64,000 nt of DNA from Chrysaora quinquecirrha (GCA_014526335.1 JACTAT010000059.1:5514492-5578491), one strand, 5' to 3'. Counted from the first letter of the stretch, positions 1-12,712 are shown. Notes: generated by a model not told the origin, from the sequence alone. Made by a program: numbers and translations.

Positions 1-554
1 CAATTATAGCCCTTTGTAGCCTAATTTCACGTAGACAATTGCTGTTGTTTTAGAACAATAGATGGATCGTTGAAACAACAAAGAATATGGTTTAAGTAAG
101 GAATTTGAAAATTTTTTCTTTATAACAAAGAACAACAGTTTTTATCATGGTCCTTATATGAGGGAATTACGTCGTTGTCACTGTTATCAGAGGTTATAGC
201 AGGCTGGGCTATTTTTTGATCGATCTATGAGATTTTGCAATGAAACTACTATTTGCGGTGGAATTTTTCAATTTGGCCACATTTTAGCCAAATTTCTTTT
301 GGGGGCCAAACCAATTTTCGAGAGCCAAGCGAGTTTCAATTAGGCCAGATTTTTGCAATTTAGCCTCCAAATACCTAAGCTCGATGAAACCCCTAGTGCT
401 GTGTCTCCCATTACCGGACAATAACAATGTGGTTGGGAAATGAGAAATGCTGGCAAAGCTCTTGGCACCGCGAGCTGGCTTGATTAAACCACGACGCCTC
501 AGCAACTTCAATCCGCATTTTTCATTAATTTGTAGTCTGTTTAATTTTTTACAG

Positions 555-3500
555 GCAAACCAATACCCAGCTAGTTGACAGATCTACGAAGCCATTATCA
601 AAGACAAGATTAACGTCACTTTCTCCTGTTTATGGCAGCAAGGTGAGAGAAATCTTCACATTTCTATTTCCTTATAAGAACAACCCTGAAAGCTAAGAAA
701 CAACAGCCTGAAGTTTCGAATTTGCCCGAAATCTCAGAAACGACCCGAGTTAAATACATATTTCACACCTTTAGGAAACGTAAACATTATTATACTTTAT
801 TATTAGTATAATTAATATACTTTGATAGGACATAAGTAATTGTTTCAAGATGTGTGAAATATAAACAGACTTATCTCAGCTTTATCTGTTTACATTTCAC
901 ACCTTAAGTAAAAGTTAAGCATTAATATACTTTGATATGATATAAGCAACTGTTTAGAGATGTGTGAAATATAAGCAGACTTATCTCAGCTTTCTTTGTT
1001 TACGGTTCACACCTCCTTGCAACCTTACGTACGTTTAAACTGTCATATCTAGAGCTTGCAATGCTAATTTTTCAATCTTTCCTTCGACTTTCAGGGAAGA
1101 AACCTCACTGGCCTGAAAAACCTGGGTAACACATGTTACATGAACTCTGTCATCCAAGCATTAAGTAACACAAACCCGCTTGCCATGTATTTCTTCAGTG
1201 GTACCTACACGAGAGATCTCAATCAAAACAGTATGAATCGTAGGCCAGAGGAAGTCGCTAAAGAACTCGCATTTCTCGTCAAGGTTCGTGTTTGTTAATG
1301 TTGAGAAACCGTATTAAATCGATTAGAAACCCCCTTCATTGATACGCCGTAAATTTTGCCGTGTCGCACGGCAATGACTCGACATCAACACGGCTTTGAT
1401 TCGAAGGTCAGCTACTTGTATGTCGACAAATCATTTGCGCAGCGTCAGGAATGCACCTGTTCAACTGAGGGCTTCTTTTTCATTGAAAATTTGTCTCGCT
1501 ATTTCTGACTTTGCGTAATGTCGAGTCATACACATTTTTTTATAAGAACAAAGTTTATAAGAACATAAGGCTTCAGAGGCTGAAAAGTTAAGAACATGCT
1601 AAGAACATAACAAGGCTTTGTGAAGCTAGAAAGAATTAGAATTTTATTGGCGCTATCCTGTTCTCCTTTCTAGAAAACAGGTAAACTATCAATAATTGTG
1701 ACTATGTGACATTTTTACATGTGTGCCCATTTTCGTAGCAATTGTCACCTGATTTGAAGAACAACAGCTTTTTGGAAAGCAAGAAAATTAAGAACATGTT
1801 AAGAACATTTTGAGACTTCAAATCGGAAAACTAAGAACACTGCATGGCTTTCTTCAATTTCAGTGTTCTTATAAAGAAACTTCTTTCCCGTGTTGATTTT
1901 TGTAGACAAGACAATTAGTTATGATATTGCAGCCACTGTTTTGCCAGCAGCAACAGAGTTTTAGAGTAAATAAACATTGTATCAGGGGGAGGGGTAGTTG
2001 GGACGGAGAAAGTATGGAAAATTATGGTAGCGTTCCAACAATTTTGGCAAGGATTGTAGCATACCTCTTTGCCAGGAATTGCTTGTAGAGGTAGTTTCAC
2101 TCTAAAATGCAGTGTTTCTCATTCCCTTTTTTCTCAGGTCCTTTGGTCCGGTCAATATCGCTCCATTTCGCCATGTGATTTCAAGTCCGCCATTGGTCGA
2201 TTCGCGTCACAGTTCGCAGGTACAAAGCAACAGGATGCTCACGAATTTCTGATGTTTTTCATGGACGGACTTCACGAGGACACCAACAAGGTATGTCCCC
2301 CCCCCCCGGATTATTCTAAGAATCATACTCAGTTAACTGTAGTTGTCAGCATATTCCAGGGGGACAGACACTTGTTTTATCTATGCTAAGGTTTCATGAA
2401 ATGTGCCCTCAATTCTCTTTATAAGAAACTCTTTATTAGAAACCCTGACTCTCGAATGGTCAAAAATTTAGGAAACTCCAGCACTGGAAATTTTTTACCA
2501 ACCGGCTACTCATTGCTACGATTACTCAATGATACCCCCTGTCATCTGTTACATTCGTATTGCAATTCACTGCGATTTCAAATTAATCCAGGGTGAACAC
2601 TTCTAGTCGAGGCTACCGCCAGCTTCTTATTGCTAAGATTGCTAAATCATACCCCCTGTCATCTGTTGCATTCTTATTGCCATTCACTGTGATTTGAAAT
2701 CAATCCAGGGTGAACCCTTCTAGTCCAGGCTACTGCTTGCTACTCGCAACCAAGATTACTCCACATACCCCCTGTAATCTATTACATTCTTATTGCAATT
2801 TACTGTCATTTGAAATCAATCCAGGGTCAACACTCCTCTATTTTGCAGGTAAAAAGAAAACGCCGATGAAAGAACAGAACAATGATAATATACCAGAAGC
2901 CATTGCGGCCTCTAATGCGTGGAAGGATTACACCAAGAGCAACAATTCGATCATTGTCGATCTTTTTCAGGTAAGGTTACCCCCTGGAGGCTTATTGAAT
3001 TTAGCGTAAACTAGTATTTTCCAGGGGGTGAATGTCTTTTTTCCTGGGCTACCCTGAGGGCCTAATGGTCACCCGCATCGCGGGCGTCAGGGTAAAAGGC
3101 TAGTCAGTTTACTAAACTTCATATGAACCGGCGGCCTCCCGGTAAAGAATACAACCACCTTATCTCAGCCCTGCTGTCGACCATCGGAAAACATCATAAT
3201 TTCTACGGAATAAGGATCTATACCACCACTCTTAGGCCCATAGCTTCACAAAAATGAAACGTCTCTTTTTCTGAATTTAGGCCAAAATGGTAGATTAGAT
3301 TGAAAATGACGATATCACAACGCAAGACAATTAAATTAGTCCTTTACTAGAATTTTAATTTTCTATTGCGAACATCTAGATCAACTAGGTTTACTACTTG
3401 AGTCACAGTTTTCGTTCTTGAAACCGGGACTAACTCCACAGCATCAACCACAACCCAGGGAATACAAAGTCTAAAAAACATCCATCAACAAGTATTTTAG

Positions 3501-4532
3501 GCCATCGCATAAGATAACTTAATTTAATATCGCTGAAATTGAGGCCTGTCAAGCCAACTAAAAAGGTGGGAGTCCTGATCTCATTCGTTAGCATAGCAGA
3601 TCTGTTTCATTGCCTCCGGTTGCGTGGTTACTAACATCATCGCCTGGGTCAGACGTAGCTGCTGCACCCCGGTAAGGGGCTGATCCATACGTTCTTTGGT
3701 ATACCTGTACCAAGTTATTGAACTTCTTGCTAGTTTGTGTGCATAACAAATGCCCTCCCTGCCCTACCCCCTCGTTACGCCCCTGATTGACCCTTGATGC
3801 AATAGTTACCTAATCTTTCTTGTATTTTTTACATAGGGTCAATTTCGTTCAACAGTTGCCTGTCAAACATGCAATAAAAAGTCAGTTACATTTGATGTTT
3901 TCAGTTGTTTGCCTCTTCAGTTGACATCAAAGAGTTCTTGTTCATTGGATGTAAGAAATTAACTATTTACTTATACTTTTTTTAACTCCCCACGTCATTA
4001 ATATGGGAGGGAGACTTAAAACAATGGATAACTTCATGTTAATGTACCGTATAAGAGAAGTTTCTATTAGAGCATAGTTCCATGGATAATCCCTAACTGC
4101 GCAGTAAATCATGCGACTTTTGATACTAAGACTAGAAGCTCTGAAAATAAGTTGTTCGTCAGTCAGTGTATCAGTAAGTTACAGTAAACGGTCTAAACTA
4201 TTCTAATAGCCAGTTATCTAGCTCATTACATAACTAGCGAATAAACAAGCTTGCTTATTAGCTAACTAACTGACTAACTAATTTTCTAACTAACTATAGG
4301 TTGCTAAATATCTTTTTAACTATATAAATAGCTTCTTAAGTGAATAGCTTGCTAACTAACCAACTAACTAACTGAATAGCTTGCTAACTAACCAACTAAC
4401 TACAACCAACTAACTATCTAACTAACTAACTTACTAACTTTCTTACTAACTAACTAACTATTTAACTAACTCACTAGATATGTAACTTACTAAGTAACTA
4501 ACTAACTAACTAACTAACTTATGAACTAACTT

Positions 4533-4583
<51 letters not shown>

Positions 4584-4675
4584 GATTAGCTAGCTAACTA
4601 GTGAAGTAACTGACTAACTAACTAACTTACGTACTTACAAGCTAACTAACTAACTAACCAACTAACTAACTAACC

Positions 4676-4719
<44 letters not shown>

Positions 4720-7211
4720 GACTAACTAGCTAACTAACTTATCAACTAACCGGTCTAATGGCCGGCTAAAGTAAGCTTGAAAAGGCAAGGTTGAGAATCG
4801 TCTCTCAAATGTCGTCTGACTCGATGATTTCTCCGCACGCACGAAAAACTCAAGCAGCAAATAATATTTAAACCAGTGTAGCTCCTTAGTATCCATTTAT
4901 ATTCGGCGAAAATTTATAATAATAATGATGCATGTTTTTAGGACTGCATTCGATCATTTACAAGGCCAGAAATGATTGGTGGTAACAATAGTTGGTATGT
5001 ACAATAATGGGTCTTCAATAGACAGGGAATTTTCCATAACAATCTGACTTTCAACCTAACTTTGAATTTTATTAATTTAATTTTTATTTGGATGAATCGA
5101 TAATGCCGATTCAAAATCCGAGATGGGTCTTGTGAAATTTTGATCGGAAGTTGAACTTTTTCGATGACGTCATCAACTTAGTGTTTCTACCTTTTGACTG
5201 CAATATCTCTCTACTAGTGCATCGATCAAAATTGATAAGTGCAAATATGTATTCTCATGACTTAGAGCTTTCGATTGATATATAGTGAGTACCATTTTAC
5301 AAAAATTCACCCGAATCATGACGTCATGATGATGACGTCATCACAATAAAAATATTTATTTTGATAAAAAAATTTTCGTGGAACCTGTACTTATCAACAT
5401 AAATAGTAGAATAAGGCCATAGTAACTGTACAAAAGTTCAAAATTGGAAGAAATGGCAGTTGCATCTTTAGACGTATTTTTAGAGCTTGTTTAATATGAC
5501 ACTTCTCAGAGTATTTACGTCAGAAACAGACCGAAACAATATTAATTAATCAAAATGTTAATCCAACAGCTGACAAATCCCCTTGAAAGAAATCTTAAAA
5601 AGTTGGCTTCGCCCGCTCTTGGCGCAAACATCAGTCTTGATCCTTAGCCCATTTACATCACTCGTTTCACTATTTCAATTTCTTTTGAAGGAAATGCTCG
5701 GGTTGCAAAGCTTACCGTGAAGCAACAAAGACAATTGAACTGTGGAAACTCCCACCAGTGATAATTGTCCAATTGAAAAGGTAGTGACATCATTGTTCTT
5801 ATAGGTAGCTAAGTCTGATGTTGTTGCTGTTGTTGTTACTTTATTCTGAGTAGGCTGTAATTTCTAACGTTTTCAGCAAATTTAGGCCTACTGCCGCATC
5901 CAGAAATTGGACCCCTAGTGTAACTTCCGTTCCGAAGGACGGCAGAGTGAGTTGTTTAACATCCATCAGGATATTCAGGCATCCAGATAAATGTTTAATC
6001 ATTGTTTGTCAACAGAACATTTGGAGATTTCCCCAGGGGGAAACCTATAAATATTTTCCTTCTTATCTCTAGATTTTCATCTGATGGCATTTGGCACAAC
6101 AAACTTCAAACAAACGTCAATTTCCCAGTAAACGACTTCAATATTAGCAAATATTCGGTTGGAAATAGGCCGGAAGTGACGTCATCATACAACCTGTTTG
6201 CCATCATCAATCATTATGGTAGTTTTGAAAGTGGTCATTATACTGCATATTGTCGTAATCAGGGCAAATGGTATTGTTATGATGATAATGTGGTAAGGGA
6301 TATTGGTGTGAATAGCATCAAGGTAAATATTTACTGTTATGATATTGCAGATTTTTTATATTATACGCTATGATATTATTCATTGATATTCAACTAACTT
6401 TAGAATAAAGGATGAATACCAGCAGTTTTCGATATGGTATGCTGTCATATTATTATTGGATGTTTTGCATAGATATCAATGCTTTTATATGTAATATTTT
6501 ATGATATTTTTCTCTGATATTCAAATAATATCAGTTTACTTCAACTCAAGGTAAGATATCAGAGGTTTTTGGTATGATGTGTTTTAATATTTATTTCTTA
6601 AAATTAAATATCCAAATGATATCAGCTAACTTCTACTCTAAGAACTCTGGGTTAGATATCACCTTTTTTTGATATGATATACTTTTGATATTTTGCTATC
6701 ATATTCAAATGCATCATCTAACTTCACCTACCATAGATATCAGAGGTTTTCGATATGATTTGCTATGATATATAATTTTTTGATATTCAGATGCTATCAG
6801 CTAACCTCAACAATAGCGTAGATATCAGAAATTTTTTATATGATATTTCTCTTTGAAATCCGAATGCTATCGGCTAACTTCGACTATAGCATAGATATCA
6901 GAGGTTTTTGATATGATATTCTATGATATCTTTCCTTTGATATTCAAATACTTCTAGCTAACTCTAATATCAGAGGTTTTTAATGCTGTGATAGTATTTA
7001 CCATAGCATATCGTATGCTAACTATCATCTATCGATAACCAACTTCAGCTTTAGCCTTGTACAATATTCACTGTATGATATTCTTATATTATGTGTACAT
7101 TGCAAAATACTCCATAACTATAATCATTCGTGTAATATTCGATGTTTGATATTTTTCTAGACTTCAGCGGCATATCTACTATTTTACACAACGATGGATT
7201 TCATATACTAG
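555..7211 (+). CDS. USP8: USP8-type ubiquitin-specific protease, catalytic domain (5' exons outside window)
   Basis: Cysteine deubiquitinase that removes ubiquitin from substrates; in animals USP8/UBPY acts at endosomes. Nine exons join in phase: 555-642, 1095-1283, 2138-2290, 2857-2970, 3837-3950, 4942-4994, 5691-5780, 6072/6073-6322 and 7161-7211 (TAG stop). The Cys box reads [13 protein letters not shown], the His box is ESGHYTAYC, and an acidic YDD follows. CxxC pairs for the zinc ribbon are in exons 5 (ACQTC) and 7 (KCSGC). The segment before the Cys box ([10 protein letters not shown]) and the order [25 protein letters not shown] follow vertebrate USP8, and the C-terminus SAAYLLFYT is the usual USP8 end. 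The N-terminal MIT and rhodanese regions would lie left of base 1. Exon 4 is least certain: the obvious acceptor at 2848 gives a frameshift, so I use the AG at 2856. USP2 or USP21 is less likely. Confidence 0.9.
770..1020. repeat. two tandem copies of a hairpin-bearing repeat, USP8 intron
   Basis: A unit of about 110-120 bp occurs twice. Each copy ends in an inverted repeat with arms close to tgtgaaatataaacaga and tctgtttacatttcaca, at about 849-906 and 957-1013. A third, partial copy of the hairpin is at about 8497-8553. This looks like a small foldback element or solo terminal repeats. Confidence 0.6.
1535..1885. mobile_element. non-autonomous TIR element, 'ATAAGAAC' family
   Basis: The stretch starts with a T-run followed by ataagaac and ends with the inverse, gttcttat. 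Inside, the word aagaac recurs on both strands. It resembles the better preserved elements at 27330-27720 and 61650-62060. It lies in a USP8 intron. Confidence 0.5.
2495..2845. repeat. about 110-bp tandem repeat, roughly three copies, USP8 intron
   Basis: The phrase ataccccctgtcatctgtt followed by ttgcaattcactg and aatcaatccagggtgaa recurs three times. The last copy runs directly into the acceptor region of the exon at 2857. Short open frames here are intronic chance products. Confidence 0.65.
2971..3836 (+). other. USP8 intron, no further feature recognised
   Basis: This 866-bp intron carries no open frame or repeat copy that I can match elsewhere in the window. It ends in a pyrimidine-rich tract and an AG at 3836. 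Confidence 0.6.
4195..4750. repeat. (CTAA)n-type microsatellite
   Basis: A long, interrupted tetranucleotide array of actaacta words lies in a USP8 intron. It is the reverse-complement repeat of the (GTTA)n array at 13916-14590. Confidence 0.95.
5090..5560. mobile_element. probable DNA-transposon remnant rich in TGACGTCA
   Basis: Three copies of the palindrome tgacgtca lie at about 5164, 5320 and 5334, in a stretch unlike the neighbouring introns. Its right part (cagagtatttacgtcagaaacagaccgaaac) recurs in altered form at about 61510-61550 in an RPL4 intron, which shows that it is dispersed. No coding capacity remains. Confidence 0.4.
5815..5950 (-). mobile_element. SINE body fragment with (AAC)n tail
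   Basis: It matches the 3' body of the element at 37788-38045 and the copy at 37125-37255. The minus strand reads through the word gacgttaaac-like core and ends in aaataaagtaacaacaac, a 3'-tail signature of retroposons. The 5' head is not recognisable in this copy. Confidence 0.6.
6340..7110. repeat. degenerate tandem repeat built on 'gatatcagaggttttt'
   Basis: About six irregular units of roughly 75-175 bp share gatatcagaggtttt, tatgatat and ctaacttcaac. They fill most of the last USP8 intron (6323-7160). Confidence 0.7.
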
Positions 7212-7469
7212 AATTCACAGACCTTGGAGAGAGAATGCAACTGTAAATATATTCCATATTCAATATATAATTATTATAATTATCATAATTTATGAAATTT
7301 AATATATGTCGCACTACCAATAGGGCTATCTGGGTTATTCCCTTTTATAGCTCTATTGTTAGAATGATTTGAAATGTGCACTGATTTACCAGCCCTTGGT
7401 TTAACAGCCCCATGGCCCCTGAAATTATAATTGCACTGTGTCTATATACTTGTGTTTTTTGTTTAGCTT

Positions 7470-7475
7470 AATAAA
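7470..7475 (+). promoter_or_regulatory. possible polyadenylation signal of the USP8-like gene
   Basis: AATAAA occurs in the sequence ttaataaagattc about 260 bp after the USP8 stop codon. It is the first canonical hexamer I see on this strand downstream of the gene. No transcript evidence is available. Confidence 0.35.
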
Positions 7476-7959
7476 GATTCATTTAACAAATAGAAAATTG
7501 CTTGGCTGCCCCCTGGCTTGTCCTCATGGCCCATTGATAACCAACAGACTAGTCTGTAATTCCAGGAGGTACAGTATTTCATTGTCATGTACAAAAGATC
7601 TTAACCTGGCTAATTTCAACTGAGAGTTTACACCCCGGAAATTTGCAAAATGAGTGATGACTTAATTAACATATCAAATCATCCCGGGGGTACAGTTGTT
7701 TATTTTTTGCGATTTATTTTGTACGTATTACTGTAAAACTGAAAAATGAATTTAAATTCTGTATTTGTATTTAATCTTATTTAGGTTTGGTTCTACGTGT
7801 GGGGCTCGCCCAAAATGATTCGCGACATTTTTTTTGGTATCAAGCCTGCAGTTCATTACCCCACTTATACAGTAACAACCCGAAAAATAACTTGTACTTT
7901 TCTATATGATTTTCGAAATAGTTCTTGCTTAATTAAGAGTTCCTTACAGTAAAACATAA

Positions 7960-8170
7960 TTGTAATATTATTATTGCAATATTATAATATTAAATATTAT
8001 AATATTATAAAATTGTTGTAATATCATGATATAAATACAATAATATTAATGTATGATATATAGTTATTATGATAGTATAATATTATAATATCTAATATGA
8101 TAATATTATTATATCATAATATTACAAAATTATAATATCATAATATTATATTATTATAAGATTATAATAC
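7960..8170. repeat. low-complexity ATT/TAA repeat
   Basis: Nearly pure A+T sequence of recurring taatattataat words lies downstream of the USP8 gene. Confidence 0.85.
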
Positions 8171-8555
8171 TGCATAGTGTTTACGTGGTGAGTACATGTT
8201 AATAAGGGTGTTCATATTGATGCCCCTTAGCTAAGAACCCCTTTGGATATCAGTCTAAAATGGTTATATTGACTGGGCAGAAAATGTATGATTCCAGGCT
8301 GTGTGTTCTAATAAATGAAGGTCTATTGTGTGCGGGTTTTTACTGTATTTCAAAAAATCGGTCTGGAGGCTCTAAATCCACCTTTCTTTATTTTTTGCGG
8401 GTTTTTACTGTAAGTTGCGAGTGTCGTTGTATTAGAGTGGGTATATGTTGTTGGAGGGTATCTATTGATTTTTCTCAGCTGTACTGTATCTACAAATGTG
8501 TGTAAAATGAACAGATAGGGGACGGCTTTATCTGCTTACATTTCACACTTTGATG

Positions 8556-9275
8556 ATAACTACTTTTTATCCAATATCAAGCTGGATGATCAGAATTTAA
8601 GGAGTAGTATGGTAAGGAAATGTTTTATGATTCTAATGAATATTTTTTTATCAATATTCTTAACTTTGTATCATTTTATCTCACTTAACTTTCATTTTAG
8701 CGTTTTCTTAAGCATTCTCATTTCGTAACGTATTGGTAGCCATCTTCATTTCTTCAATTTTCATTAGCATCTTCATTCCATATCATGTTGATTTGTATCT
8801 TCATTACTTGCCGTATTCATTAGCATCTTCACTTCACACTACACCCCCTAAGTACCTTTGTCTTGTCCTTTTCAATATCATTACCCCCGTCTCGGATCTA
8901 TCAGCTTTACTCATGAACAATTCACAATAAGGAGATTAAACACACTATTTGCATATATTCCTTTCAAATTTTCTATTTGCTAAATTCTCCTACAGGGATC
9001 ATCGTATGGTTTTGTTATTCAGAGAATCTGCATAGTTCACCCAGGATATCTTGCAGTCTGTCTTCGTTAAAATCAAAACTCTCGTCAGCTGGGATCTCAT
9101 TTGCTTCGAAAATGACGTTATTTCCACGCCAAAGTTCTCCTACAAATTTGTAGCATCCTATACAACGCACAGACATTTTATTTATTTGGATGTCTATGGT
9201 AAATAAAGAAATATACAACAAATAAGTAAGTTGTTTATATTGATCCTCTCTTTGTAGTTTTCACTGACTTTGCTT
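8556..9275. other. intergenic stretch, nothing recognised
   Basis: It holds loosely repeated 'cattagcatcttcatt' words around 8690-8840 and short open frames with no family resemblance. No gene is supported. Confidence 0.5.
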
Positions 9276-9279
9276 ATTT

Positions 9280-9960
9280 CTAGCGCGTTCTCCATTCTAG
9301 ACGAATTCGAAGTGTAGCTACCTACGTTTTTTTTATAAGGAACACCTTTATAAGGAACTCGAGGCTGAAAATTCCCAAAAACTTAAGGAGCTTTAAAGAA
9401 TTGTCGAAGCTCGGGTGAAAAAGTAAGAAACTCTTTTCTAAAGAAGACAGTTTGTACGAAAAGAAACAGAAGTACAATATATTTTCCATCGTACTTCCCC
9501 AAAAGGCTCAATTTATACTTAAAGTTAGAAATGAAGAATAGTTTCTATGAATTTGCTGTAAAAATTAGTATTTATACATATCCCACGACAAGGAACAGTA
9601 TAAGGAACTTTCAGCCTCATTTTGTTGAAAAATTAAAGAACTCCAGCGTCAACTCAGAACAAAGGTTCCTTACAAAAAAAACTTGTATTTCTAGGATAGT
9701 ATTCACGCGTTCGCTTTTCTAGACGAATTCGAACTGTAGCTACCTATGTAGCATTACTCAGTGTGATTACAAGCTTTGCTCACATGCAAATGTCTCTCTT
9801 TTATTGTTAAGACCACTATATGTGCAGTTAGAATTAAGGAACTATTAAGGAACTTTGGAACTACAATTGCCTCAAAAGAGGCCACAAAATAAGGAACTTT
9901 AAGAACTAGGCCTTGAGGTAGGTTGCTTGTAAAATAAAGCGTGTAAATGGGGCTCAAGGT
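9280..9960. mobile_element. composite of two TIR-element pieces flanked by a 45-bp direct repeat
   Basis: The first part (about 9330-9680) opens with tttttttataaggaac and closes with its inverse ggttccttacaaaaaaaa. It is bordered by near-identical copies of tctagacgaattcgaa plus tgtagctaccta at about 9296-9328 and 9717-9748. The second part (about 9760-9960) matches the right half of the element at 27540-27720, including tgtctctcttttattgtta. Confidence 0.55.
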
Positions 9961-10029
9961 ATCTTGCTAATTAATGGAATTGTTCCATATGCTTAAGTTG
10001 GCTACGTTGTGAAACATTGCTCTTCAAAC

Positions 10030-10430
10030 ATTTGAAATATGCCACTTTTTTAATAAGCAACTTGACTTTCGTCCAGCCCTCAAAGTTGCTTAAAATTTTA
10101 GACATTTCAGCCCTCAAAGTTGCTTAAATGTTGCTTAACATTTTTTGTACCTACTAACCATCCCTGACTTCGCGGGTCAAAATCGTCATCTGTTAGGCCT
10201 ACAACATGACTTTTGGGAGACAGTAAGTGGAAAAACGTTAGCTAACGAACTTCAACATGCAAAACATAAGAACGAAGAACAATTTCCTAACACAAGAAAG
10301 AGAATAAGCTTGGTTGTTTGTCTTCTTAGTTGCTTACAGTAGTTCAATTGAGCCCTCAAGTAGCTTAATGTTAAAGTCAGTTCAGCCCTAGCTGCTTATT
10401 GAGCGGTTGCTTATTAAAAAAAAGTGTATG
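10030..10430. mobile_element. TIR element, 'TAAGCAAC' variant
   Basis: It begins cactttttt-aataagcaac and ends gttgcttatt-aaaaaaaagtg, a clear terminal inverted repeat. Internally ttgctta and agccctcaa are repeated. A related element is at 19165-19400. The layout is that of the ATAAGGAAC family with different word content. Confidence 0.6.
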
Positions 10431-10799
10431 CTCGTCAAACAAAGTGTCACTGTTTGGCTACTTTGGTTTACTCCACTGTTTCAAAGCTCCATAGCTCCTT
10501 TTCTGTTTAAGCCGTCTTCCAACGTCGTTCGTAATCTTTTAAAGGCATTTAATCCGGGCATGCCTAAAATCCATATTATTTCCAATCCCCGAGAACTATT
10601 ACTCAAATACTATAATGAATGCTAGCGTGTAACCTATGTTTGTATAATCCTGCGCTATACCAAGCCTGTTTGTCATAAAAAGGAGTATTACTAATTGTTG
10701 ATGATACGCTGCTAATAAATTCCATTACTGATAGGGTGCATTTTTGTTATGCTAATGCCCACAATATAGACTTACCGCACAAGTCTCTAACTTTGCTCT

Positions 10800-11303
10800 G
10801 TGAAGTAAAATGTTGATGACAGAATCGAGCGGCTAGAATTGTCACAAACAGCAAATTTGACACTCCAGCCACACCCTTGTTACAAAGTCTGCAGTGGCCA
10901 ACTTTAAACGAAATTATAACCAAAGAAACTGCTGCAATCATGTACAAATCGTTGCACGGTCTTACACCTGAATATCTAGCTAAATTATTCAAAAGAAAAT
11001 CTCATCAAAACATCAGGAAACTGAGGAATACTGCCACTGATCTTTCATTTCCCTTAAGAAAAACGAGCAATGGGCAAAAAGCTATATCCTTCCGTGGAGC
11101 TAAACTTTGGAATAATCTTACATATGATTGTAAACATGCACCTACCCTTGCCACTTTTAAAAGAAGACTATTTTTAAAATGTGTATTATGTATTTATATT
11201 TGTATATTGAATTTTTTATAAAAAAAGGTAGCACGGCCCCCTGAAAAGCAATCCGTTAGGACTGATGGGGTTACTGTGGATAAATAAATTTAGATAGATA
11301 GAT
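10800..11303 (+). mobile_element. 3' end of a non-LTR (LINE) retrotransposon
   Basis: The plus-strand reading frame from about 10822 to 11220 encodes the C-terminal tail typical of many animal LINE reverse-transcriptase proteins. Blocks include QNRAARIVTN, KETAAIMYKSLHGLTPEYL, FRGAKLWNNL and FKRRLF. A short 3' untranslated segment ends in aaataaatttagatagatagatg, a simple-repeat tail. The catalytic palm is absent, so this is a 5'-truncated, inactive copy. Exact clade (CR1, jockey or similar) cannot be fixed from this part. Confidence 0.85.
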
Positions 11304-11389
11304 GTTGTTTGCTCCAGTCAGGGACTTTTCTTCCCCGCAAAGTTGACAAAACATCTGAAATGTGCCTGAAAGAATGTTTGATCTTTTTG

Positions 11390-12005
11390 CCATGCCATAT
11401 AACATTGCTCGTCAAACATTTGAAATTTGCTTGTCAAACAAAATGTTTGATCGTTTGGCAAGATGTTTGACAAACACCGTTTAACAGCTTGATGAAAAGG
11501 TCAAACATTGTTTAATAAGCAAATGTCCAATGTTTGACAAACAATGTTTGATCGTTTGGTCACTGTGCAAGCATTCTATCAACAAAATTCGCACTGCAAT
11601 GTTTCGACGAAGCCAAAACATTTGTTTGCCAAGCAGATGTCCAGTGTTTGACAAACAATGTTTGATCGTTTGGTCCCTGTGCAAACATTCTATCAAACGA
11701 AATTAGCACTGCAATGTTTCGATGAAGCCAAAACATTTGTTTGCCAAGCAGATGTCCAGTGTTTGACAAACAATGTTTGATCGTTTGGTCACTGTGCAAA
11801 CATTCTATCAAAAGAATTTAGCACTGCAATGTTTCGATGAAGCCAAAACATTTGTTTGCCAAGCAGATGTCCAGTGTTTGACAAACAATGTTTGATCGTT
11901 TGGTCCCTGTGCAAACATTCTATCAAACGAAATTCGCACTGCAATGTTTCGACGAAGCCAAAACATTTTGTCTGACAAGCTTATTCAAAAGCTTTGACCA
12001 ACAGT
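11390..12005. repeat. 115-bp satellite, about four copies
   Basis: The word caaacaatgtttgatcg recurs at about 11538, 11652, 11767 and 11882, giving a 114-115-bp period. Each unit contains both aatgttt and aaacatt words. The minus-strand open frames here are repeat artefacts. It is related in wording to the 132-bp satellite at 43860-48512. Confidence 0.85.
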
Positions 12006-12254
12006 ATTTGATCTGTCAGCCTGACCCTTAATCACCGAATCGAATACAGTCTAACAGCTTTTTCGTTGCCGAATTAAAAAGCGATTGAACCGTTATCCGG
12101 ATTAATTTGGATTAAGATGAGATTGTCATAGCTGGGTGATAATGATCGAGTGACTGGTTAGCATAATGCATAAAACAGTTGACCAAAGGAAACGCTTATT
12201 AATTTGACTAATTCACTAATTTTATAAGTTGTATCTAATAATGCGGTGTATTTT

Positions 12255-12710
12255 TACAGGCCCTGGCCAAACGATCAAATATTGTTGGCAAACATTTGAA
12301 ATTTGCTTGTCAGGCAAAAAATTTGACCATTTGGCCACGTCCAAAAAACATTGCTCGTCCAACATTTTTCTTGCGTCAAGCAAAAAATGTTTTTGAACTT
12401 TTCCAAAAATATCACGCCACAAGTTTTGCTAATTTTTGCTTGTCAAGCAATGTTTGATCGCTTGGCCGCCTTTCCAAGATTGCTTGTCAAACATTTCTTC
12501 TGTTATTGTCATGCTTCAGCAACTTGCAACATTTCGGCACCTAGCAACATTTCGGCACTTAACAACAAGAAATTCCTACTTGCGCATTATTAAAGTCTTC
12601 GTGGTTCCAAAATGTTTGACAAATATGTTTTGGACGTGGCCAAACGGTCAAACATTTGTTGTAAAGCAAATTTGAAATGTTGGACCAACAATGTTTGATC
12701 GTTTGGCCAG
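12255..12710. repeat. degenerate relatives of the AAACATT/AATGTTT satellite
   Basis: Diverged copies share caaacgatcaaatattg, ttggcaaacatttgaaatttgctt and gtttgatcgtttggcc with the arrays at 11.4 kb and 43.9 kb. No clean period remains. Confidence 0.6.
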
Positions 12711-12712
12711 GA

